Of a DNA stretch of 64,000 nt, positions 27,714 to 36,641 are shown one piece after another. The notes beneath the pieces were generated by a model. The model saw nothing but the letters and a program-made list of their open reading frames with translations, was not told where the DNA came from and did not search any database. Each line of letters opens with the position of its first letter. The first letter of the stretch is position 1. The translations under genes were made by a program, and so were the position numbers. Origin of the DNA: Whitmania pigra (Eukaryota; Annelida; Clitellata; Hirudinida; Haemopidae); NCBI GenBank assembly GCA_021613335.1, contig JAJTWR010000431.1:2852001-2916000 (forward strand), written 5' to 3'.

Positions 27714-28184
27714 TCAGCGCCGATGGGAAGGAAGCGCCCAGCGATCTAGGAGCGACTCGGCGCGGGGACCGCAGGGCCGCGCGCTGACCGACCGATGCTC
27801 CGGGCTCTCTACCTCGAATTCCAACAGCAAGCAGTCAGCCGGCAGCGCATTCGGCACTCGCTCCGGCCACTCCACCAGAAAGGCATAGGGGCCTTCGAGT
27901 GCCTCAAAGAATCCAAGCGAGACGAGTTCGAGTTCGTCGCTCACCCGGTACCAGTCGGAATGGTAGAGCGGAATGCGCCCGGCATAGGTGTTCACGATCG
28001 CAAAGGTGGGGCTCATCACCTCGCCGTCGCGCACCCCGGCGCCGCGGGCGACGCCTCCGACGAAAGTCGTCTTGCCAGCGCCCAATCCTCCAGAGAGCGC
28101 CACGAAGTCGCGGGGCTCGAGCACTGTGCCTAAGCGTTCGCCGAGCGCGTCGGTCTCCTCGACCGTCGCGAGAAGGATGCTCAT
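27714..28184 (-). CDS. tsaE: tRNA threonylcarbamoyladenosine biosynthesis ATPase TsaE
   Basis: P-loop protein of the TsaB-TsaD-TsaE complex that makes t6A37 in ANN-decoding tRNAs. It has 156 residues; Walker A is GGLGAGKTTF, followed by SPTFAIVNTYAG, YHSDWYRV and VEWPERV. The start at 28184 overlaps the nnrD stop as ATGA and fits the family N-terminus; a longer open frame upstream is a reading of nnrD in another frame. Slightly longer at the C-terminus than E. coli TsaE. Confidence 0.93.
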   Translation of the reverse strand: MSILLATVEETDALGERLGTVLEPRDFVALSGGLGAGKTTFVGGVARGAGVRDGEVMSPTFAIVNTYAGRIPLYHSDWYRVSDELELVSLGFFEALEGPYAFLVEWPERVPNALPADCLLLEFEVESPEHRSVSARPCGPRAESLLDRWALPSHRR

Positions 28185-29662
28185 CGCCGCCACCGAGCCC
28201 AGACAGTGCCGATGGCCGAAGCGACGTCGCTCGCGAGGAGCCCCCGCTCGCCGGTGCGGGCGACAGTGAAGTCCGCTGCAAGTCCATGGACGAACGCCGC
28301 GATGAGGCCCGCGTTGGTGGCACAGTGCCCCTGGGCGAGGAGCGCGCCCGCGAGCCCGGCGAGTACGTCCCCAGTGCCGCCGGTGGCGAGCCCGGGGTTT
28401 CCGGTGGGATTCACATAGACATTGCGCCCCCCGGCGATGACCGTCCGTGCACCCTTCAACAGCACGGCAGCCTGGTAGCGCTCGCCGAGGAGTTGCGCCG
28501 CGCGAATGCGACCGCCGATGTCTGCGGGAATCGGCTCTTTGAGGAGTCGCTGCGCTTCCCCAGGGTGCGGAGTGAGGAGCAGTTCGCCTTGGCAGGTATA
28601 CTCGCTCAATTCCGCGAGCGCGTTGAGCCCGTCCGCATCGAGGATCGCCGGACAAGGGCGCTCGGCGAGGAGTCGTTCGATGAGCCTCGGGGTTTCGGGG
28701 CCTCGGTGAATGCCCGGCCCCACGACGACCGCTTCCTTGCCCTGCATCGCAGCTATGAGCGCGTCGCCTACGTCGAGCCCGAGGGGCCCGGCGCCCGGAA
28801 GTTGCTCAACCATCACCTCTGGCGGGAGTACCACCGAGCGGCGAACCTCCTCGCGGCAAGCGAGCGTGACGAGACCGGCGCCCCCGCGCAATGCACCTGC
28901 GCAGGCGAGGGCTGCTGCACCGGCGCGATCCCGGCTCCCGGCGAGCACCAGCACATGGCCGCTGGTCCCCTTGTGCGCCGCGCGCGAGAGCGGCGGCACC
29001 ATCGCCTTCACCGCTGCTTCATCGAGGAGCCAGTGGGCGGGATTCGTCGGCAGCGGAAGGTCGATACCATCGACGATGAGCTCGCCCGCATGGAGCGCGC
29101 CTTCGATGCCAAGGAGTCCAAGCTTCAACGCTCCGAAGGACACGGTCGCATCGGCGAGGACCGTCGGCTCGTACGCGATGCCGCTGTCGGCGGCGAGCCC
29201 CGAGGGGACGTCGGCGGCGACCACCGCCACTCCTTTCGCCCGCAGATCGCGCAGGCGGTAGATGGCGGCCGCGAAGAGCGGGTCTGGCGGGCGCGACAGT
29301 CCCACGCCCAGCAGAGCATCCACGGCCACATCACCCGGGCCCAAGCCTACGAGCGGCGGACCTTCGCCGCCAAAGTATTCGCGCTGGCGGCTCGTCTCTT
29401 CGGCGAGCGGCCCCGGCGCCACCACCTCTACCGCTACCTCTCGCCCTTCCCGCCGCAGGAGGCGCGCTGCGACGAAGCCGTCGCCGCCGTTGTGGCCCGG
29501 GCCGCAGAACACCAGAAACCGCCCGCCCGGCGCCGCACGGTGCAAAGCCGCCTGTGCGAGTGCGGCCCCGGCCCGCTCCATGAGCTCAGCCACGCTCGAA
29601 CCGTTGGCGATAGCCGCTGCCTCCGCGGCACGCACTGCCTCAACCGGGAGCGCCGCTTTCAT
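28181..29662 (-). CDS. nnrD: Bifunctional NAD(P)H-hydrate epimerase / dehydratase
   Basis: Repairs hydrated NAD(P)H. The 493-residue protein fuses an N-terminal YjeF epimerase (Nnr[19 protein letters not shown] near residue 52, DALLGVG) to a C-terminal ADP-dependent dehydratase (Nnr[48 protein letters not shown]). This two-domain order is the usual bacterial form. The ATG overlaps the pdxJ stop by four bases and the stop overlaps tsaE by four. Confidence 0.95.
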   Translation of the reverse strand: MKAALPVEAVRAAEAAAIANGSSVAELMERAGAALAQAALHRAAPGGRFLVFCGPGHNGGDGFVAARLLRREGREVAVEVVAPGPLAEETSRQREYFGGEGPPLVGLGPGDVAVDALLGVGLSRPPDPLFAAAIYRLRDLRAKGVAVVAADVPSGLAADSGIAYEPTVLADATVSFGALKLGLLGIEGALHAGELIVDGIDLPLPTNPAHWLLDEAAVKAMVPPLSRAAHKGTSGHVLVLAGSRDRAGAAALACAGALRGGAGLVTLACREEVRRSVVLPPEVMVEQLPGAGPLGLDVGDALIAAMQGKEAVVVGPGIHRGPETPRLIERLLAERPCPAILDADGLNALAELSEYTCQGELLLTPHPGEAQRLLKEPIPADIGGRIRAAQLLGERYQAAVLLKGARTVIAGGRNVYVNPTGNPGLATGGTGDVLAGLAGALLAQGHCATNAGLIAAFVHGLAADFTVARTGERGLLASDVASAIGTVWARWRR

Positions 29663-30378
29663 GAGCGCCGCAACAGCGCCACCATGTCCCGGATGGCCCG
29701 GTCAAAACCCACCATCAGCGCCCGCGCCACGATCGAGTGGCCGATGTTGAGCTCGTCGACCTCCGCGATGCCAACGACGGGAGCGACGTTCACGTAGTCA
29801 AGGCCGTGCCCAGCGGCGCAGCCGATGCCGAGCTTTGCGGCGAGCTTCGCAGCGTCGCGCAGGCGCGAGAGTTCCAGCGCCGTATCGCCCTTTGCCGAAC
29901 AGTAGCGGCCGGTGTGCAACTCGACCCGCTGAACGCCCAAACGGTGCGCAATCTTCACATGCTCAAGGTCCGGGTCAATGAACAGCGCCACCCGGATGTC
30001 CGCGTCTTTCAGGTTGGCGACGATCTTCTCGATGTTGTCGCGCGTCGAGGCGAGGTCGAGCCCGCCTTCGGTAGTGAGCTCTTCCCGCCGTTCCGGCACC
30101 AGCGTCACGAGGTCGGGCTTCGTCGCGTAGGCGACCTTCACCATCTCCTGGGTCGCGGCCATCTCCAGATTGAGCACGGTGCGCACCGTCTCGCGGAGGA
30201 TCTTCAGGTCTCGGTCTTGGATGTGCCGCCGGTCCTCGCGCAGATGCACCGTGATCTGGTCCGCGCCCGCGAGCTCCGCGAGCGCCGCTGCGGCGACCGG
30301 ATCCGGGTAACTCGTGCGACGCGCTTGGCGCAAGGTCGCGACGTGATCCACATTGACTCCCAAGCGCACTTTGCCCAT
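29659..30378 (-). CDS. pdxJ: Pyridoxine 5'-phosphate synthase
   Basis: Last step of the DXP-dependent vitamin B6 route. It has 239 residues with [32 protein letters not shown], the RVELHTGRY segment and AAGHGLDY, which contains the catalytic histidine. The ATG at 30378 gives the standard N-terminus and has AAGGGAA upstream; an in-frame start at 30414 would overlap glmM. In many relatives acpS lies between pdxJ and nnrD; here pdxJ is joined directly to nnrD. Confidence 0.95.
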   Translation of the reverse strand: MGKVRLGVNVDHVATLRQARRTSYPDPVAAAALAELAGADQITVHLREDRRHIQDRDLKILRETVRTVLNLEMAATQEMVKVAYATKPDLVTLVPERREELTTEGGLDLASTRDNIEKIVANLKDADIRVALFIDPDLEHVKIAHRLGVQRVELHTGRYCSAKGDTALELSRLRDAAKLAAKLGIGCAAGHGLDYVNVAPVVGIAEVDELNIGHSIVARALMVGFDRAIRDMVALLRRS

Positions 30379-30397
30379 GGCGGCGTTCCCTTTCCAG

Positions 30398-31768
30398 TTA
30401 TCTCCGAGTCCCAAGTGAGCGCTTCAGAGCGCCGGTGATCGATGTAGCGTGCCGCCGGAGCTTGTCCATGTTTGGACCTTCCAAGAGTACCCGAACCTTG
30501 GGCTCCGTCCCCGAAAAGCGCACGAAGACCCGGCCGGATTTGCCGAGGGCCTTTTCGGCGGCGGCAATCGCGCGCTGCACCTCCGGCAGGGAATCGATGG
30601 GACGCTGTTCGGCGACCGCGATGCTCTCCAGCACTTGCGGGAGCGCCTCGTAGACCTTGGTGATTTCGCTCATGCGCCGACGGGTGCGACAGAGCGCCGA
30701 GAGCACTTGCAGCGCCGCGAGGGTACCGTCGCCGGTGGTCGCGTGGTCGAGGAAGATCAGATGCCCCGACTGTTCGCCGCCAAACACATACCCGCCGTTG
30801 CGCATCGCATCGACCACATAGCGGTCGCCGACTTTGGTGCGAACTACCCGGATTTTGTGGCGGGCGAGCGCGTGCTCCAGACCCATGTTGCTCATAACGG
30901 TGGTGACGACCGTGCGCTTGGTAAGGGCGCCTCGGGCGATGAGTTCTTCCGCGCAGAGCGCGATGAGGGCATCGCCATCGACGATAGCGCCACGCTCATC
31001 GACCACCACCAAGCGGTCCGCATCGCCGTCGAGGGCGATGCCGAGGTCTGCCCGGTGCTCCCGAACCGCGCGCTGCAGACCCTTGGGAAAGAGCGCGCCG
31101 CAGTTGTCGTTGATGTTCATCCCGTTCGGGTCGGCTCCGTAGGTGATGACCTTCGCCCCGAGTTCGGCGAGCACGTCCGGAGCCACCCGGTAGCCAGCGC
31201 CGTTAGCGCAGTCCACCACCAGCACCAGTCCTTCGAGAGTGAACTCCTGGGGAAAAGTTCCCTTCAAGGCTTCGATGTAGCGACCGCGAGCGTCTTCGAG
31301 CCGGACCGCGCCACCGATGCGGGTGGCCGTCGGCCGCAATGCATCGAGCGAGCCACTCGCCATGAGCGCCTCAATGCTCGCCTCGGTATCGTCGTGCAGC
31401 TTGTAGCCGTCGCGCCAGAAGAACTTGATGCCGTTATCTTCGTAGGGGTTGTGGCTCGCCGAAATGACTGCGCCCGCATCACAGCGCATGGACGTGACGA
31501 GGTGGGCGATCGCCGGGGTCGGCATGGGGCCGACCAGCGCGACATCGACGCCCATCGACATGATGCCCGACGCGAGCGCATTCTCCAGCATGTACCCGGA
31601 GAGCCGCGTGTCTTTGCCGATGATGACCCGATGGCGGTGATCCCCGTGGTTGATGAGGTGCGCGACCGCCCGCCCCAGTTGCACTGCCACTTCGACGGTC
31701 ATCGGATACGAATTCGCAAGCCCGCGAACACCGTCGGTGCCGAAGATCTTCCGCGCTACATCAGCCAT
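30398..31768 (-). CDS. glmM: Phosphoglucosamine mutase
   Basis: Isomerises glucosamine-6-phosphate to glucosamine-1-phosphate for peptidoglycan and LPS precursors. It has 456 residues. The phosphoserine is S105 in ISASHNP; the metal-binding DGDADR and the sugar-specificity GGEQSGH loops are present, as is the C-terminal [11 protein letters not shown] phosphate site. The ATG at 31768 has GGGAG six bases upstream and overlaps the end of folP by eight bases. No cdaA or ybbR gene precedes it, unlike some relatives. Confidence 0.96.
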   Translation of the reverse strand: MADVARKIFGTDGVRGLANSYPMTVEVAVQLGRAVAHLINHGDHRHRVIIGKDTRLSGYMLENALASGIMSMGVDVALVGPMPTPAIAHLVTSMRCDAGAVISASHNPYEDNGIKFFWRDGYKLHDDTEASIEALMASGSLDALRPTATRIGGAVRLEDARGRYIEALKGTFPQEFTLEGLVLVVDCANGAGYRVAPDVLAELGAKVITYGADPNGMNINDNCGALFPKGLQRAVREHRADLGIALDGDADRLVVVDERGAIVDGDALIALCAEELIARGALTKRTVVTTVMSNMGLEHALARHKIRVVRTKVGDRYVVDAMRNGGYVFGGEQSGHLIFLDHATTGDGTLAALQVLSALCRTRRRMSEITKVYEALPQVLESIAVAEQRPIDSLPEVQRAIAAAEKALGKSGRVFVRFSGTEPKVRVLLEGPNMDKLRRHATSITGALKRSLGTRR

Positions 31769-32633
31769 GCAGTGCTCCCTGTGGTTGTACGAGCCGCCGC
31801 CGAAAGGCATCAGCGATGGCTAATGCTTCGCGCGTTTCTTTGACGTCGTGGACGCGCACCATATCCACATTTCCTGCAGCGGCCGGAAGTGCGACCGACA
31901 CCGCGCTCGCGACGGTGCGCTCCGAAGGCGTGCTGATGCCGGTGAGCGCCCCCAAGAAGCGCTTGCGACTCGTGCCGAGGAGCACCGGCGCACCGAGCGC
32001 GCGTATCCTCTCCAAGCCCGCGATCAGCGCCAAGTTGTGCTCGACGGTCTTCCCGAAGCCAATGCCCGGGTCGACCAGCACGTGGTGGATGCCGCTCGCG
32101 CGGGCGGTGGCGAGCGCCTGTTCGAGGTTTGCGCTCACTTCCGCCACCACCTCGTCGTACTCCGGGTTGTCCTGCATGGTGCGCGGCTCTCCACGCATGT
32201 GCATGACGCACGCGGCAGCTCCGGCCTTGGCGATGACGAGCCGCATCTCCGGAGCGCGTAAGCCGGTGATGTCGTTCACGAGATGAGCACCTTCAGCGAG
32301 CGCTTGCCGAGCGACTTCGGGCTTCGTGGTGTCGACCGAGAGCGGCAGCGAGGGGAAGCGCTTGGCGAAGCTGCGGACAACCGGAAGGACCCGGGAAAGT
32401 TCCTCTTCGAGGCTGATGGGTGCTGCGCCCGGTCGCGAAGACTCGCCACCGATATCCAGCACATCCGCGCCTTCGCTCACAAGCTGCTCCGCTTCCGCGA
32501 GCGCGTCGTCGACTCCCGCCAACGGCTGGGTAGTTGAGAACGAGTCCGGGCTCATGTTGACAACTCCCATGATGAAGGTCCGCTCCCCCCATGCGAAGTG
32601 TCGAGGCCCGATGTGAAATCCGTCCGGATCCAC
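31761..32633 (-). CDS. folP: Dihydropteroate synthase
   Basis: Joins the pterin and p-aminobenzoate in folate synthesis; the sulfonamide target. It has 290 residues: MGVVNMSPDSFS, DIGGESSRPGA, the LVNDITG strand, DPGIGFGKTVEHN and LLGTSRKRFLG are all in order, and the C-terminal VRVHDVKET carries the pterin-site residues. The start is a GTG at 32633, eight bases after ftsH. Confidence 0.96.
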   Translation of the reverse strand: MDPDGFHIGPRHFAWGERTFIMGVVNMSPDSFSTTQPLAGVDDALAEAEQLVSEGADVLDIGGESSRPGAAPISLEEELSRVLPVVRSFAKRFPSLPLSVDTTKPEVARQALAEGAHLVNDITGLRAPEMRLVIAKAGAAACVMHMRGEPRTMQDNPEYDEVVAEVSANLEQALATARASGIHHVLVDPGIGFGKTVEHNLALIAGLERIRALGAPVLLGTSRKRFLGALTGISTPSERTVASAVSVALPAAAGNVDMVRVHDVKETREALAIADAFRRRLVQPQGALHG

Positions 32634-32641
32634 GAGATGTT

Positions 32642-33731
32642 TTATGCGCCTTTGGGCTCCATCTTGCCGGGCATGCCGTCGAGTGCGCCTAGGATGCCAG
32701 GTTCGCGCTTCGGCGGTTCCTTGGTGAGCGCTGCCCGCACCCGAGGTGCAGGCTTCTCGCGGGTGATAGTTCCCCCGGCGATGAGGATGTCGATGTCGGC
32801 GCTATCGATGGTCTCGTATTCGATGAGCGCGTCGGCGACCCGCTCCAATACCTTGGCGTTCACCTTCAGCAACTCGCGCGCCCGCTCGTACTCGGTTGCG
32901 ACGATGCTGCGCACCTCCGCGTCGATGAGGCGGGCCGTCTCTTCCGAGTAGTCCGGGCGTCCGGTGAAGTCCCGGCCGAGAAACACTTCGCCCTCGCGGG
33001 CGCCGTAGGCGAGAGGTCCGAGCTTGTCGCTCATCCCCCAGCGGGTGACCATGGCCCGAGCGAGTTGGGTGACGTGCTCGATGTCGCTCGCTGCGCCAGA
33101 GCTCACCTCGTCGAACACCAGCTCCTCTGCGATGCGGCCGCCGAGGGCCATGGCGAGCTGATCCTTGAGCTTCTTTCTGTAGAAGCTGAGCTTGTCCTCG
33201 GTGGGGATCATGGTCGTGACCCCGAGGGCCTGACCGCGGGGGATGATCGTCACCTTGTGCAGGGGGTCGCATCCCGGCAGCAACTTCGCCACCAGTGCGT
33301 GCCCCGCCTCGTGGACTGCAGTGAGTCGCTTTTCCTGCTCGGTCATGATCATCGAGCGGCGCTCGGTGCCCATCATGACTTTGTCGCGGGCCTGATCGAA
33401 ATCAAAGCGGGTCACGCGCTCGCGCCCGTTGCGCGCAGCGTACAGCGCGGCCTCGTTCACGAGGTTTTCGAGGTCTGCGCCGGTCATGCCTGGCGTACCG
33501 CGGGCGATGACTTCGAGTTCCACGTCTTCCGCGAGGGGAACCTTGCGGGTGTGGACGTTGAGAATGCCCAAGCGTCCGCGCAGGTCTGGCCGGGGAACGA
33601 CGATGCGCCGGTCGAAGCGGCCGGGCCGCTGGAGCGCTGGGTCGAGTACGTCCGGGCGGTTGGTAGCGGCGATGATGATGACGCCCTCATTCGACTCGAA
33701 GCCGTCCATCTCCACGAGGAGTTGGTTCAAA

Positions 33732-33762
<31 letters not shown>

Positions 33763-33788
33763 GCCCCGCACCACGGTGGCGTCCCACC

Positions 33789-33820
<32 letters not shown>

Positions 33821-34561
33821 GGCGTTCTTCTTGCCCTGCTCAAAGAGGTCGCGGACCCGGCTCGCGCCGACGCCAACAAACATTTCGACGAAATCCGAGC
33901 CGGAAATGCTGAAGAACGGCACTCCTGCTTCACCGGCGACCGCGCGCGCGAGGAGCGTCTTGCCGGTACCCGGCGAGCCCATCATGAGCACGCCCTTCGG
34001 AATGCGTCCGCCGAGCTTGGTGAACTTCTTCGGGTCCTTGAGGAAGGAGATGATCTCCTCCAACTCCTCTTTGCATTCTTCGATGCCCGCGACGTCGGCG
34101 AAGGTCACCTTGTTGTGGCTCTCGAGGAGCAGCTTCGCCTTGGACTTGCCAAAGCTCATGGCCTTGCCGCCGGTGCCTTGGAGGTGGCGCATGAAGAAGA
34201 TGAAGAACACGAAGGCGATGAGGATGGGCGCGAGCTGAAAGAGGCTCGTCATCCACAGGTTTGGCTCTTCAGGCTTGCCGATGGTGACGTCGACCTTGTT
34301 GTCCTTGAGTTGCTGCAGGAGTGCAGAGTCGACATTGGGGCCAGTCGTCTTAAACTTCTCGTGATTGTCCGCATAGACCCCCTCGTAGGAGGTGCCCTTG
34401 ATGACGACCGAGGAGACCTTCTTCTCTTCTACGCGGGTTTGAAACGTAGAGAAGGAGAGGACTTGCTGCTCCTCGTGCGGAGTGTTGACGTACTGAAAGA
34501 AGGCCACGAAGACCAGGATGAGGATCACCCACAGGCCGATGGTTTTATAGCTCGATCGCAC
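32642..34561 (-). CDS. ftsH: ATP-dependent zinc metalloprotease FtsH
   Basis: Membrane AAA+ protease that removes damaged membrane proteins and some regulators. It has 639 residues: an N-terminal transmembrane helix (9-24), a periplasmic domain, a second helix (about 105-124), Walker A GSPGTGKT, Walker [13 protein letters not shown], the second region of homology with [12 protein letters not shown], and the zinc site HEAGH. The start is a GTG at 34561 with AAAGGAAG just upstream. Downstream of tilS, as in many bacteria. Confidence 0.97.
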
Positions 34562-34675
34562 TCAGCTTCCTTTGGTGGTGTTTCCTTCGGTGATGACGGC
34601 GGAACCTATGTTGTTGATTACCGACGAGACGAATATCAATTTCAATTCCTTATAGCGTATTCCGCACACGCTTGA

Positions 34676-35677
34676 CTATCGCCGTGCGTCGCGCCGAGGC
34701 GGAGCAGCCTCCACAGCGATGTTTCCAGCGGTGACCCGCAGGAGTTTGTCCCTCGGCAGCGCCGTGTCGTTCAGCGCGTGAATGGCCGCAAGGCAGCGCT
34801 CGATGAGCCCAAAAGACAGCGAAAGCTCGTGCTCTTCGAGGAAGTGCGCGAGCACCCGGCGGGCGATCGGCCGCGGCAGCGCCAGCAGCATGGGCCGGGA
34901 GAGACCGGCGCCTTGGCGAAGCCGCTGGTATTCCTGCTGCATCAGCGCTGCGAGGTACTGTTCGTCTTCGTGGGCGAGCGCAGCAAACCGCGCGAGGGCG
35001 AGGGCCGCGCCCGGACTCACGGCGGCTTCGAGCGCCGGAAGCACTTCGCGGCGTACGCGCACCCGGCAAAAATGCGGGTCCTGATTCATCGGGTCTTCGA
35101 CGCAAGAAACGCCGCGGGCCTCCACGACTGCTGCCGTATGCGCCCGGGTGACCCCCAAGAGCGGGCGGACGATGAAGTCCTCCCGCTGTTCGAGGATCCC
35201 TTCGGCCCCGCGCAGAGAAGCGCCGCGAGCGAGCCGCATCAGCACGGTCTCCGCTTGATCATTCGCGGTATGTGCGGTGGCGATCCACGCGAGACCACGC
35301 TCGCGGCGAAGTTCCTCTAATGCGCCATAGCGGGCGACCCGTGCATGCTCTTCGAAGCTCTGGGTAGGCGACAATCCGTGAACCTGACGCTCGTGCAGCG
35401 GCACTCCCACTTGCAATGCAACATTTCTGAGAGTGATAAGTTCCTGGGTGCTGTGCGCCCGCACTCCGTGGTCGATAGTACCCAGTTCGAACTGTACGTC
35501 GAGTTCCTTCATCCCGAGCACGAGGCTTGTGGAGTCGATTCCGCCGGAATATGCAATGAGGCCCGGGTTAGTCCGTATTCCTAAGCGATCGATGGAATTC
35601 GACAGCCAGAGAAAAAAATCTTTGACGTTCTGGAAGTCGAAGGGTCTTGAAGTTACAGTGGGTTGCCGGTTAATCAC
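34676..35677 (-). CDS. tilS: tRNA(Ile)-lysidine synthase TilS
   Basis: Makes lysidine at position 34 of the AUA-reading isoleucine tRNA. It has 333 residues with the PP-loop SGGIDS (44-49), TIDHGVRAHS, and ATAHTANDQAETVLMRLARG. It is the shorter form; the C-terminal domains of E. coli TilS are mostly missing, which is common. The start is a GTG at 35677 without a clear ribosome site, and no better in-frame start exists nearby. It opens the tilS-ftsH-folP-glmM-pdxJ-nnrD-tsaE run. Confidence 0.9.
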   Translation of the reverse strand: MINRQPTVTSRPFDFQNVKDFFLWLSNSIDRLGIRTNPGLIAYSGGIDSTSLVLGMKELDVQFELGTIDHGVRAHSTQELITLRNVALQVGVPLHERQVHGLSPTQSFEEHARVARYGALEELRRERGLAWIATAHTANDQAETVLMRLARGASLRGAEGILEQREDFIVRPLLGVTRAHTAAVVEARGVSCVEDPMNQDPHFCRVRVRREVLPALEAAVSPGAALALARFAALAHEDEQYLAALMQQEYQRLRQGAGLSRPMLLALPRPIARRVLAHFLEEHELSLSFGLIERCLAAIHALNDTALPRDKLLRVTAGNIAVEAAPPRRDARR

Positions 35678-35686
35678 TTAATTTAC

Positions 35687-35716
35687 TTGCATTCCCAAGA
35701 TTTTGGATCTTATACT
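35687..35716 (+). promoter_or_regulatory. Promoter with no downstream gene
   Basis: TTGCAT at 35687-35692 and TATACT at 35711-35716 with an 18-base spacer, immediately outside the tilS start and pointing away from it. The predicted transcription start is near 35723. Confidence 0.5.
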
Positions 35717-35722
35717 ACTATT

Positions 35723-35964
35723 ATCTAACAGGGACGCGGCGTAAAGTGGTCCGGTGGCTTTGAAGGAAATTGTGAATAATGTTGAAAAGCTTGAAATACG
35801 ACTTAATATCAAGCGTACATTATAGAGAGCGATTTCTGCTATCGAATTTATGCTGTAACGAAGCACTGAACTTTTACTTAAAAAAAGATAGCTGGGCCTA
35901 GGAGTTCCCCCTCCCCTTCTGGGCTCACGGGAAAGGTCAGTACACCGGCCTTTCCTTTTTTTTT
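35723..35964 (+). ncRNA. Candidate small non-coding RNA of about 240 bases
   Basis: The interval between a good promoter and a very strong intrinsic terminator contains no supported coding frame on the plus strand. It is more AT-rich than the genes beside it and includes an internal hairpin, GCTTGA near 35789 pairing with TCAAGC near 35808, and a C/T-rich stretch before the terminator. It does not match tmRNA, SRP RNA or RNase P signatures I know. 6S RNA remains possible because its sequence is poorly conserved, but I cannot show the fold. Confidence 0.4.
35930..35964 (+). terminator. Intrinsic terminator
   Basis: A 9-bp stem GGAAAGGTC/GGCCTTTCC (one G-T pair) with an 8-base loop, followed directly by nine T residues and, after GC, six more. 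It reads on the plus strand, away from tilS. Confidence 0.85.
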
Positions 35965-36094
35965 GCTTTTTTGAGTTCATTTCACTCAGAGCAAAATGGA
36001 GAGTCCGTCCATCCCGTTTTGCTGCATACCAACTGAGGAAAGTTCCATAATTATTATTTGCTTATCCGGTCTTGGTCTATCATTATCATTTATG

Positions 36095-36123
36095 TTGACG
36101 AAAAGCGGTTATTCAGGTAAAAA
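36095..36123 (+). promoter_or_regulatory. Promoter of the TIGR04563-type gene
   Basis: TTGACG at 36095-36100 and TAAAAA at 36118-36123 with a 17-base spacer. The predicted start at about 36130 leaves a leader of only about 16 bases, which contains AGGAG. Confidence 0.5.
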
Positions 36124-36145
36124 TGTGGCATAGGAGACTTAACTC

Positions 36146-36418
36146 ATGGCAGTAACTGACAAACGAAAGCAGTCACTTTATTTCCCTGAAGAAATGTTGC
36201 ATGAAATCCAGGAGGAGGCGACCCGTCAGGATCGTTCTCTTTCATGGATGGTCCAGCAAGCTTGGAAGATTGCTCGGGAACGCATTCGCTCGTTCCCTGC
36301 AGTGAACGACGTTTCCGGGGCGCCAGATCCGCTCGAGGATTCTGGTGATGGAGCAGGTAACCGGCGGAAATTGGGTCGAGAGACTTCCTCCACCCCAAGC
36401 AACATTCAGCGTCCCTGA
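36146..36418 (+). CDS. TIGR04563-type small protein, ribbon-helix-helix-like
   Basis: A 90-residue protein beginning MAVTDKRKQSLYFPEEMLHE, followed by IQEEATRQDRSLSWMVQQAWKIAR. To my knowledge this KRKQSLYFPEEML pattern defines a family seen mainly in myxobacteria, often in several copies per genome. The strand-helix-helix pattern resembles ribbon-helix-helix DNA-binding proteins, which is inference. The C-terminal 40 residues are hydrophilic and variable. AGGAG lies nine bases before the ATG. It has its own promoter and is bounded by strong terminators on both sides. Confidence 0.8.
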   Translation: MAVTDKRKQSLYFPEEMLHEIQEEATRQDRSLSWMVQQAWKIARERIRSFPAVNDVSGAPDPLEDSGDGAGNRRKLGRETSSTPSNIQRP

Positions 36419-36503
36419 GATGGTGTAGCTGCATACAGGTTTCGCTGAACGCTGTACCGACTTAACGCTCTTCAGAAATCCCTAAAAACCGTTCAGAAAT
36501 TTG

Positions 36504-36549
36504 AGAATGCCTAAAGGTGGAGAACTCCAACTTTAGGCATTCTTTTTTT
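36504..36549 (+). terminator. Strong intrinsic terminator after the TIGR04563-type gene
   Basis: Perfect 13-bp outer stem AGAATGCCTAAAG/CTTTAGGCATTCT, extended inward after a mismatch by TGGAG/CTCCA around an AA turn, followed by a run of T residues. It stands about 85 bases after the stop codon. Confidence 0.9.
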
Positions 36550-36641
36550 GGGCTTATCGGGGGCGTCGTAGGTTCGTAGAAAGCTACCTCGGCCCGCACA
36601 GGTTCACGGAGGCGCCGCTTGGCCCGCCAAAGCCTAGCACG

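Noticed and set aside
27899..29797. 632-codon open frame on the plus strand opposite tsaE and nnrD
   Set aside because: Arg-rich translation typical of a reversed GC-rich gene; both minus-strand genes below it are certain.
33065..34675. 536-codon open frame on the plus strand opposite ftsH
   Set aside because: Shadow of ftsH with low-complexity, Glu/Asp/Val-rich translation; no family features.
35678..35980. 100-codon open frame on the minus strand covering the terminator before tilS
   Set aside because: It reads through a perfect terminator hairpin, starts with a Lys-rich reading of the T-run and has no ribosome site.
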